The position numbers were made by a program, and so were the translations under genes. Positions 55,801-64,000 of a stretch of 64,000 nucleotides of DNA are shown here, piece by piece. The notes beneath the pieces were generated by a model. It did not search any database. It had not been told where the DNA came from and worked only from the letters and a program-made list of their open reading frames with translations. Every line of letters begins with the position of its first letter. Position 1 is the first letter of the stretch. Origin of the DNA: Psococerastis gibbosa (Eukaryota; Arthropoda; Insecta; Psocodea; Psocidae); NCBI GenBank assembly GCA_963971405.1, contig OZ020491.1, forward strand, positions 28,199,019 through 28,263,018, written 5' to 3'.

Positions 55801-56160
55801 GCACCCATAGCAAGTTACTTACTTACTTGCTCCTTGGCGCTAATGCCCGTGAAGGGCCTCGGCCTGCTTTGTCACATAGCCGCAGCCTACGCAGTCCTGC
55901 GGTCTCCTTCGCCAGTCATCAACTCCAAGGGTCGCCAGATCCACTTCGACGTCGTCCAGCCATCGCATCCGTGGCCGTCCAACTTCTCCTTTGGGGCACC
56001 TTGTATAAGGCTACTCTTGTAGCCCTATTGTCTGGCATTCGTTCCACGTGCCTTAGCCATCTGATGCGGGCTCTCTTGATATCGGCTACTGTCGTAGGTT
56101 CTCGGTATATCGCTTAGAGCTCGTCATTTCTACGGTTACGCCATTCTAGCTAGTGCAATT
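55800..56160 (-). mobile_element. LINE tail fragment
   Basis: On the minus strand: TTVADIKRARIRWLRHVERM-like text, then GRPRMRWLDDVEVDLATLGV and a DRRRLR.CDKAGRGP end. It is the same family as 51290-51665, on the opposite strand. Confidence 0.6.
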
Positions 56161-56765
56161 AAGCGGAAAAAGTTCTTTACATTTTGAACCCTACACACTC
56201 AATAATGGGACACAGACAAAATAAAATCCAATTGCTGAAAAATTATTAAAAACAATTGGAGGGAAACCGCCCGGCTACACCCGAAAACGACCCTTAAAAA
56301 ATTCACCTGAGCGGGAGAAAATTTTTGAAATTCCAGTTTGGAGTGGGGATACTTGAAACGTTCATACCACGGACTTGAGAAGTGGTGTGCAAACACACAG
56401 GGAACCTGTATATACACCGTATTTGCCCTGACTGACCCTTATCCGGGTAGCCCCGCAGTGTTTGCATTAAATGTCTCCCCCCGGCCCCTCTCAAAATGTT
56501 CATTTCTGTGAAATTCGTCTTTGGGAAGGAGTTATTAATAGTCAATTGGTAAGGGTTGATAGTGTTAATAATGTGAGTCATTATTGTAGTATATAAGGGC
56601 CGCATTGGAGAATACCAGAGGCATTGCTGCCAGTTAATGCTGCCAACTTAACAGTTTATATATAATAACTATTGGGTATAAATGTGTATAGGTGTGTTAT
56701 TGTATGTATTACTTCATTAATTAATTTTGTCAACTTGAGTTGGTAGGTAGGCTACCCGCACACGA
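56161..56765. other. Intergenic, no supported gene
   Basis: No repeat or coding motif was recognised. Confidence 0.4.
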
Positions 56766-56767
56766 AC

Positions 56768-56858
56768 AGGTTAAGGGGGCCTACAAAATAATTGGTTACG
56801 ACAATAATTTTAGAAAAATATACGAATTATTATTATTATTATTGTTATTATTATTATT
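56768..56858. repeat. Small (ATT)n-tailed repeat, second copy
   Basis: It matches the insert in Bel/Pao gag at 20001-20077 (AGGTTAAGGGGGCCTACAAA to an ATT tract). Confidence 0.55.
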
Positions 56859-57017
56859 TATACAATTATATACAATTGACAATAATCTACACAGTGAAAC
56901 AAACAGCAATTTTTTCTTTAAGAAATATCGTGTATTGCCTATAACTTTATTACATACTCAAGCCATTTTATTGTTGAATTATTTTAACTCAAAATAGGGG
57001 ATGTCCTGAATACTTTA

Positions 57018-58180
57018 TTGAACCTGCCAACCCTGGGAGTCTTCATTGAAGCACAGGCCAGGATGGGCGCCTATAGATTGGAGCTGGAAGGCTGCTGGAG
57101 AAGCAAAAGGTCAGGCCACTCCAATATTACCAAAAGCATATCGGAAGACACGCTTTTAATGCCGTCAGACCGAATGACACCCCTGCTCTCATTCAGCAAA
57201 CCATTTAACACTAGAATTCCAGCTAGAAAAGAATGGAATGCTGAAGAACATCAAACAGGGGACAATGACCTAGTCTGGTATACAGATGGGTCGAAAATGG
57301 AAAATGGGGCTGGAGGAGGAGTCTATGGGGAAACTGTAGACAAATCCATAGTCCTAAGCCTCGGCAAATATGCTACAGTCTTTCAGGCTGAGGTAGGGGC
57401 CATTATAAAATGCCTAGAGGAGTGTATGGAAATGGAAAGCAAGGGCAAAACCATTATTATCTATACAGACTCGCAGGCAGCGATTAAGGCTGTGGAGGCT
57501 ATAAAGATCACATCAAAAATGGTGTGGCACTGCATCAACCTCCTAATAAAGGTGTGTCGGGAAAACTCAGTCTCGCTGATTTGGGTCCCGGCTCACTCGA
57601 ACTTTGATGGGAATGAAAGAGCCGACGAGCTGGTTCGAAAAGGTGCAGAAACGCCATTCATTGGTGCAGAACCTAAGTATGGGATGGCTTATTGCCAGGC
57701 CCGTACTTCTGTACAAAAATGGGTGCAGAGAAAAACTGCAGAGGAATGGAAGAAAGTCCCGGAAAGCAGATTTGCTAAGAAGGTTATTCCGGGTCCTAGT
57801 AAAAAGCTCACCGATCAGCTTCTCTCTTTAAGTAGAGAGCAAGCTAGAAGGGTGGTTGGCACGCTTACGGGCCACGGCCTCTTCAACAAACACATGCATA
57901 GGGTTGGCGTGAAAAACGACAGTAGATGCAGACTGTGTGAAGTTGAAGAAGAAACAGCTGAACACATTCTCTTTGAATGTGAAGCGCTGGGAAAAACTCG
58001 ATACCAAACTCTTGGCCACCCTAGGTCTGAAGAGGAAACCATCCGATCTAATCCCATCACAAAAACACTAGAATTTATCAAAAAGACTGGTGTTATAAGA
58101 TGGGCGTAGACGGCAAACGTGGAAGCAAAAGACCTTCTAGGTCGACGCTTATAGGAACTCAAACGAGTAGGCCCCACGAA

Positions 58181-58214
<34 letters not shown>
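57018..58214 (+). mobile_element. 5'-truncated LINE with intact RNase H and C-terminal knuckle, poly-A tailed
   Basis: A continuous frame of 363 codons (57018-58109) encodes a type I RNase H. Its motifs are VWYTDGSKMENGAGGGVYG (Asp), FQAEVGAIIKCLEE (Glu), IIIYTDSQAAIKA (Asp) and VPAHSNFDGNERADELVRKG (His/Asp). CRLCEVEEETAEHILFEC, a C-x2-C-x9-H-x4-C knuckle, follows. The reverse transcriptase and endonuclease are absent because of 5' truncation. A run of about 28 A follows at 58187-58214. The absence of stops suggests a comparatively young insertion. Confidence 0.8.
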
Positions 58215-58215
<1 letters not shown>

Positions 58216-58217
<2 letters not shown>

Positions 58218-58447
58218 CAAAATATAAGACCATAAATCCTTCTAGGTACAGTCGCAGAGCTGGAACAACCTACAAACATTACATTGAGCTGCCTCATAAT
58301 AATATGTATGGCTATCATGAACTTAAGGTGGCAATTCCCCGAGTATTTAATTTGATTCCCGTCAGTCTTCTAGAGTTGGATAGTTACAATGCTGTTAAGC
58401 GAAATCTAGGGGACTGGCTGATAAATTGTTTAAATGATGGCGATTAA
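58216..58447 (+). mobile_element. C-terminal fragment of another LINE
   Basis: The frame reads YSRRAGTTYKHYIELP, then ELKVAIPRVFNLIPVSLLEL and KRNLGDWLINCLNDGD before a stop at 58447. This is the usual end of CR1/Rex-like polymerases (R..T....V..PR..N.lP). It lies directly after the preceding A-tail, so the 57-kb LINE inserted just upstream of or into it. Confidence 0.65.
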
Positions 58448-59130
58448 TTCTTTTGATTTATTTTTATTTTATTTTATACAGGATAATGTAAGGTAACTTT
58501 AACTTATTTAACATTAACTAACTATATAACTGTATTATTATTATTTTATTTACACTTGTAATAATGTAGTTCGTACTCCCCATAATAACTGTTTGTAGTC
58601 TTTTGGCGAATCCTGCCACAAGCCTCCCTTATGGGGCTTACATGCAGTATTCCGGTAAAAACTATTATTTTCTTTAATATTGTATTGTTTTATTTCTATT
58701 AAATTCTCCCAGTGCTGGGGGTACCGGCTGGGGAAAACAAAAAACAAAATATTATAGCAATGGTGTAAGTTAATTTAACAAAAGGTTAATTGGACTTGCA
58801 TTGGCTGCTGTGTTAATAGTCATTAGGCAGAGGCCTCACTGTCATCGAACAATTAGGTTGGAGCCCATTTTCAGGGGAAGGGGATGACGTCTCAGGAGTG
58901 GGTGCTATACTGCCGTCATCAGGCTAAATCCCGATAATGACTGATGGTTTCTGGAAGAGGCCTCCTTGCTCTAGTATTCTAATACAAAATTATTGAGTAA
59001 ATCTTATCCCCTTGACAATTCGAACTACAGTTTTCCCGATTGAAATGATGCAAGCTCTTTAACCACTCGACCATGGCCCTCGCCATGACTATTAGTAGTA
59101 GAATGGTTGAACACAGTCCCAGGCCACGGT
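58448..59130. other. Intergenic, no supported gene
   Basis: AT-rich. CAGTGCTGGGGGTACCGGCT near 58715 is unassigned. Confidence 0.4.
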
Positions 59131-59134
59131 GTGG

Positions 59135-59335
59135 GCCCATAGGACAGTGGACCTCCTGATTATAGTGGATTCCGAACCACTTGGGAAACACGTCACACAA
59201 GTCACACGATTAGTTCGGAGGTGACCAGGACAAGTCCTACCATGTTTCCCTACCGGCACTGTGCACACGACCAAGTTATCTGCATCTTTGAACCTGCTCT
59301 GGTCCGCTGGATTCAACATGGTATGGCGGCCGGCA
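59135..59335 (+). repeat. Dispersed repeat R1, 3' part
   Basis: GGACCTCCTGATTATAGTGG through GGATTCAACATGGTATGGCG matches 20670-20850 and 6720-6925. Confidence 0.55.
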
Positions 59336-59489
59336 TGACTATTAACAAAGCAGGCTATGTAAGTCCTACTATCCCTTTGTTCAGTAATGCGTTAAAAAAG
59401 GCTTATTGCATGTCCTTTCAATAGGTGAGAGCAAGGTATTCGTTTCAGTTTTAGCAGGCTAACTAAATTTTGATTGCATACCTCCTAAC

Positions 59490-59800
59490 TTGCCAGAGAG
59501 AGCGGCGTGTCCGTAGAATTGATTAGTTCTGCGTGATATATCAAGAGCCTACGATAATACCCGGAATAAAGAGAGCCCGCATCAGGTGGCTAGGGCACGT
59601 GGAGCAAATGCCAGACGATGGGGCAACAAGGGCAGCCTTACACAAGGGAGAAGACGAGTGGGACGGATGTGATGGCTGGACGACGTCGAGGTGGATCTGG
59701 CGACCCTTGGCGTCGTTGACTGGCGAAGGAGAGCGCAGGACCGCGCAGACTGGCGCAATCTGGTAGAGCAGACCAAGGCCCTACACAGGCTGTAGCGCCA
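59490..59800 (+). mobile_element. LINE tail fragment
   Basis: The frame reads YQEPTIIPGIKRARIRWLGH then VEQMPDDGATRAALHKGEDE. In another frame it has DLATLGVVDWRRRAQDRADW, the RL.WLGHV...LGV.DWR..A.DR..W signature. It aligns with 51290-51665. Confidence 0.7.
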
Positions 59801-60133
59801 AGGATTAACCTGCTAATTTGTCTCTGCTCTTGCATTTGGAATAGTCTGCATTCTTGCTTTGTAGAGGCTACCATAAGAAGTTACACTTCAAAAAAATAAA
59901 GCATAACATATGACTGCACCACGTGCTGTGTATAAAGTTATCCTAAGACGTGCTTTAACTTTATATTGTTGTATTTAAAGCCGTTTTCCATCTCGATGAC
60001 AGTCACTTAAGCATTGATCAGCAGTATTAGGTGACTGCCAACCTTAAGTCGTTTATGAAAGGTGAGTTCCTTTCGTACAGCCTATTTATTTATAAGCTGA
60101 ACATCCCCTAAAAATTCCTTTTCCTTAAATTAT

Positions 60134-60990
60134 TGCTTTCCAATTTATACGTAGTATAAGGATGTGATGGTCGAAATTTTCGATTCCGAAATTTCAACGG
60201 ATTTACACGTTTTGAGGTCCCATGAATCCAAAAAAGTGGTTTTTACGAAATGTCTGTCTGTCGCTCCATGTCTGTCTGTCTCTTCATCAATTTCCGGGCA
60301 AACTAGTCGGTGGATTTGTGTGAAATTGGACATGTAGGTTCACAAAAATCATACCTCAGAACTGTTTTTTTTTAATTTGGGCTAACTCAATTTGGGGGGG
60401 TTTTATTTTCAAAAAACTCCAAAAACATAACGTCTAAAAAAATTATTTCTCAAAAACGGCTCCAACGATTTCTTTTAAATTCACATATATTCTAGACGTT
60501 ATTAATTTTGATTAAATGCGGGGGGTCGCTTACCCCTTGATAGTTTGCTTCTGGGGGTAAAAAAATAAAAAAAACTTAATTTTAATGAAAAATGACTAAA
60601 AAATAATTTTTCTGCGAAACCTTTCTATCGATGATTTCTACCTTCAGGCATGTTTTAGGTGTTAAATTGAGTAACGAAACCGGACAGTTTGCTTTCCCAA
60701 AAAACTATTTGGTTTATTGCAAAAAAATTTTTTTGAAAAAATGAAAGCATATTCACGCTGAAATGCATTGCGTGCCCTGCTATTATTGCTGTGTGGTAAT
60801 GTGTTGGTCTGTCCTATCTAGAATATACGTCACCTCCAGTGACGTCAGGTGAACGACCCCCCCCCCCCCCCCCGTGATATCCGAAATTAACCATAGGAAA
60901 ATTATTTACCATGAAATTAATCATTTTCTCTCCCTACTAATTCATAATTTGGAAAGCATGTTCGAGTAAACTCGGACAGGTTCTTTTTCA
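60134..60990 (-). mobile_element. Element F, copy 4
   Basis: It starts TGCTTTCCAATTTATACGTA and ends AATTTGGAAAGCATG followed by TTCGAGTAAACTCGGACAGG. It contains GGGGGGTCGCTTACCCCTTG and a C17 tract at 60855. It is inverted relative to copies 2 and 3. Confidence 0.65.
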
Positions 60991-61530
60991 CTTGCACTCA
61001 TGCATATATATAGTGAAAGTATTGTGATTGACCAAATTTTCGGTTTCGAGATTTTCAGTTTCCCATAGTCCAATTCTTGGGGTTCTCTTTATCTGAAAAA
61101 GTAGCTAAGGAAACATTGGCGTATATTGGCAATAGTGTAATACTATTTAACAAAGGGTTAGTTGGACTTACATTGCCTGCTTTATTAATAGTCATTAGAG
61201 GCATGGGCCTCATAGTCATTTTGAAGGAAGTCCCTGGATAAAATGTTTATGTGAACCTGCATGCCGAATAAAAAAAATAAAAAAATAAAAACGCTCCTAG
61301 TATTGTAGCTTGGCAGGAAATCCGTAAATCCATAGAAACCAATGTTTTATAGTAAAATTGTACCTCAAAACGTGTGATTCTGTTGACATCTCCAAAATTG
61401 AAAACTTTTGAACATCACAAACCTTTTCTAATACCAACGTAGGAAGACAAACGAGGTTAAGTTGCATAACATACACCCGCTCCATGCGATCTTCCTACAT
61501 TACACCCTCAAATTGGTAACTTTATAATAT
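60991..61530. other. Intergenic, no supported gene
   Basis: Around 61280-61420 the text CCTCAAAACGTGTGATTCTG is a distant echo of the element F end. Nothing else was recognised. Confidence 0.4.
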
Positions 61531-61534
61531 CCAG

Positions 61535-61745
61535 CCCATTCTTCTTTTTTTTGGGGGGGGGCTTGTTATGGGTTAACATAATAATAATAATACTAATATA
61601 TACGTGCATTTACAAAATAGGAAAAACACGTGTAGCATCGATTAAATCAGAGCATAATAAATTAAGTTACAATAGATTTACCAAATTTTGGGGGGGGGGG
61701 GCAACTACCCCTTGCCTCCTTGCCCCCCTGTATCCTTCCATGTGT
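61535..61745. repeat. Dispersed repeat E
   Basis: AATAGGAAAAACACGTGTAG, GTTACAATAGATTTACCAAA with G tracts and CCCTGTATCC match 28160 and 51115. Confidence 0.55.
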
Positions 61746-61785
61746 GGTTCGGTACTCACTGCAATGCTATAGCCTTGAAAATATC

Positions 61786-62167
61786 CCCATATCGCTCAAG
61801 CACGAGAAAAGTGACACATTTCTAAATATTGACTTTTGAGATAATTCAAATTTTAGTTCTGACCATTTTTTAGTTTTTACTTGTAGTACCATCGAGGCAC
61901 TTAATACTTTTGAGATGTGACAGTTTACTTGAAAGAGAAGTCTAATTACCACGTCAGCACCTGAAGCCCATTCCGAATTATGTCAGTATTGCCAAACCCG
62001 AAGTAGTCAAACTTGACAATGGATCAGTGACAAAACGCAATCTTATGGAAACAAATTAAACTAGATATGTGACACTACATTCATAAAATTCGCTATATGT
62101 TCCTCGACATTTTTGTATAAATAACTTTTTTGAAATGTGTCACTTTTCTCGTGCATGAGCGATATTA
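61786..62167. mobile_element. MITE with 34-bp inverted ends
   Basis: ATATCGCTCAAGCACGAGAA AAGTGACACATTTC-type left end and its near complement at 62134-62167 (GTGTCACTTTTCTCGTGCAT). The right-hand 137 bases occur again at 62480-62617. Confidence 0.65.
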
Positions 62168-62425
62168 AGAATTATAAATAATTTGTCTAAATCAAAGGCA
62201 GAAAAAAATTAAGAAACTCACCAAAATATAGCCGAAAATCATTCAATTGTTTAAATAAACACAATTTGAATTTTCCGCGCTTAGCACTCTTGCGACGATT
62301 ACCAACAACAAAAATTAAAAAATTCTAAAATGTACTACTAATTTATTTTAAACAGAATTAATACCATCACGTGAAATGGTATTATATTAACCCCGGTATT
62401 AAAATCGCCATGGTCGGGCTGCAGA
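62165..62425. mobile_element. Half foldback element
   Basis: It matches the right part of 54777-55257, ending ATCGCCATGGTCGGGCTGCAG. The left arm is missing. It sits between the two copies of the preceding MITE end. Confidence 0.6.
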
Positions 62426-62479
62426 TACAATGTCAAACACTCGGATTGAAGAAAAATATCCGGCCATTCGCAACGCAAT

Positions 62480-62617
62480 CTTATGGAAACAAATTAAACT
62501 AGATATGTGACACTACATTCATAAAATTCGCTATATTTTCCTTGACATTATTGTATTAATTACTCAATTTTGCAATTTTTTGAAATGTGTCACTTTTCTC
62601 GTGCATGAGCGATATTT
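62480..62617. repeat. Duplicate of MITE right end, just upstream of the 62.7-kb gene
   Basis: CGCAATCTTATGGAAACAAA through CTCGTGCATGAGCGATAT is shared with 62031-62167. It ends about 60 bases before the next start codon. Confidence 0.65.
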
Positions 62618-62677
62618 ATACAATTCTTCAAACGATTTTTGATCGTTAAACTTATATTCTTAACTTTTATAGCGGAA

Positions 62678-63268
62678 ATGCCAAGAACACCAATGCACAC
62701 AGCCCTTCTCTGTGGCCTAGTCTTACTGTTCTCTGTAGCAAAAGCTGTACCAGAAGACCAGTCGCAATCATTAGACCCGGAAGTAGTAAAGAAATCGGGG
62801 GATACTGCATATCAAGCAGGAATGGCCATGTACGAAGTACCTGCAGTAGTTAGTGACAGTCTTGTAAACCCTTCAGCCATCTCAGAACTACCTGAAACAC
62901 TTATAAACTTTGTGGACACATCAGCAATAGCAATCGCTACATCATTGTCTGGAGGTTCAGACTTAAAAAATGTAAATAAATCCAATGTAAGTGAAACTGA
63001 GGAAGAATCAATGAATCGACTATTTATTTACCCCACGTACGCTGCAAATACTACAAGTGACACCGTGGCTACATCTGTAAACGCAACGAAGGCTGTATTG
63101 AAAGGCTCGACAGCTCCAGAAAAAGATCCAGCGACCAGAGCCAACGAAAAGCAACAGGCTGGTGTAGAAGCGGCAAGAGCTGGAGTAGCAACTGCGAAGG
63201 AAGCTAATTTGTTTCCAGAATTGTTGTCCAGATTGCTGGCAGTTTTGACTTCGCGAGGAACTGCATAG
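62678..63268 (+). CDS. Secreted Ala/Ser/Thr-rich protein of unknown family
   Basis: The ATG at 62678 (context CGGAAATGCC) opens 196 codons. Residues 1-23 are a textbook signal peptide (MPRTPMHTALLCGLVLLFSV, then AKA before VPEDQ). The mature chain of 173 residues has no cysteine and is rich in A, S, T, E and V. Its sequons are at N100, N103, N124 and N135. It has an alanine-rich helical-looking C-terminal stretch (QQAGVEAARAGVATAKEAN) ending in a short hydrophobic LLSRLLAVL. CTTATATTCTTAACTTTTATAG just before the start looks like a splice acceptor, so an upstream untranslated exon is possible. I do not recognise the family; a short extracellular or matrix protein is a guess. Confidence 0.6.
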   Translation: MPRTPMHTALLCGLVLLFSVAKAVPEDQSQSLDPEVVKKSGDTAYQAGMAMYEVPAVVSDSLVNPSAISELPETLINFVDTSAIAIATSLSGGSDLKNVNKSNVSETEEESMNRLFIYPTYAANTTSDTVATSVNATKAVLKGSTAPEKDPATRANEKQQAGVEAARAGVATAKEANLFPELLSRLLAVLTSRGTA

Positions 63269-63470
63269 TTCATGCCATAGCATAGATGTGCCAAGAAACG
63301 TCTTCAGAATCGACAAGTCAACTATTTCCTTATGATGTGGCAACTGTGGTCCTATCAGATCTGTCTTGTGGTGGATCCACATTCTTAAACTTCAAAATCT
63401 TCATCACGGACAGTTGATGTCCAATGAAATACCTGGGATTAAACAAGGCGGACCTGCTACCTAAGATATA

Positions 63471-63476
63471 AATAAA
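63471..63476 (+). terminator. Polyadenylation signal for the 62.7-kb gene
   Basis: AATAAA lies 203 bases after the stop codon, in an ATATAAATAAATATAAG context. It is the first such signal downstream. Confidence 0.45.
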
Positions 63477-63750
63477 TATAAGCGTTATATATGACAACAA
63501 CAGATTAATTGGATCCACAAAGAAGGCGTTTTCATTTAGAACATCACAATGTACAGCTTTAAAACATAGAACAATTAAAGTAATGGTATTAAGCGTTACT
63601 AAGCAATTGTCGGATTCATACAACCCCGTAAACAGATGGCTGGAAAAAGGGTCTATACCACCATATCCGTTAATTGTTCTTGCAATTCTAGACAGTGGAG
63701 CCTTGGACAGTGAAATTGCCATAAACAGAGTGATTAATTTTTGTTTCAGA
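63477..63750. other. 3' flank, no supported gene
   Basis: The overlapping frames here (63583-63849) run into repeat D and show no motif. Confidence 0.35.
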
Positions 63751-63754
63751 AATT

Positions 63755-63885
63755 TCATTGTATATTACATGGTAGTTTTTATTTTTCCTCCCAAAAATCG
63801 ATTCTGTGAAGTGTCAAGCCATTTCGTTTCGGGGGAAGGGAGGGATTGAACCCCCATGAACCCCCCTTGGCTACGGCCTTGGCAC
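63755..63885. repeat. Dispersed repeat D
   Basis: ATTACATGGTAGTTTTTATT, CATTTCGTTTCGGGGGAAGG and CCCCCTTGGCTACGGCCTTG match 25050-25160 and 27245-27430. Confidence 0.6.
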
Positions 63886-64000
63886 AGTGTAGCAAGTGGA
63901 AGCATGACTTAACCCAGTACAGATATGAGTCTATTTGGCAAGAAAGTTGTATGATTTAAATTTGGCCTGGAGATCATGCCTTTAACCTTACTTAATCCAC

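Overview
The window looks like nuclear DNA of an arthropod-type invertebrate. It is AT-rich, with split genes, long introns and a heavy load of decayed transposable elements: non-LTR retrotransposons, a Bel/Pao LTR element, Penelope, mariner, hAT, Harbinger-like and foldback DNA elements, and tRNA-derived SINEs. I cannot name the species. There are no bacterial operons, CRISPR arrays or rRNA genes. Nearly all long open frames are transposon remnants or chance.

The host content is a cluster of three related genes, all read on the minus strand. Each has four coding exons joined by phase-0 introns: gene A (1216-7525, 191 aa), gene B (21000-27682, 194 aa) and gene C (34411-41469, 189 aa). Each encodes a signal peptide plus a mature part with four conserved cysteines, an SFFINA motif and sequons. 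The layout suggests a secreted beta-sandwich lipid carrier (ML / GM2-activator / DUF1091-like), but that is inference. A and B are a tandem duplication of about 7 kb that also copied introns and promoter. A hand codon comparison gives 54 amino-acid-changing codons against 10 silent-only ones, which points to rapid protein divergence. C is an older paralogue. A fourth gene, at 62678-63268 on the plus strand, encodes an unrelated 196-residue Ala/Ser/Thr-rich protein with a clear signal peptide.

Region by region: 1-8.1 kb is gene A with LINE, mariner and SINE pieces in its introns. 8.5-10.6 kb is a LINE whose coding sequence was amplified into a 124-bp satellite-like array. 11.3-13.2 kb is a three-layer nested transposon. 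15.0-20.5 kb is a broken, 5'-truncated Bel/Pao element. 21.0-28.1 kb is gene B. 28.7-30.9 kb is a LINE split by insertions. 32-34 kb is a SINE cut by a Harbinger-type MITE, plus a LINE tail. 34.4-41.5 kb is gene C, with a Penelope fragment and a hAT MITE in its introns. 42-56 kb is mostly LINE tails, MITEs and tandem foldback elements. 57.0-58.4 kb holds a 5'-truncated LINE with an intact RNase H frame and a long A-tail. 60-62.6 kb is repeats. The secreted-protein gene follows at 62.7 kb.
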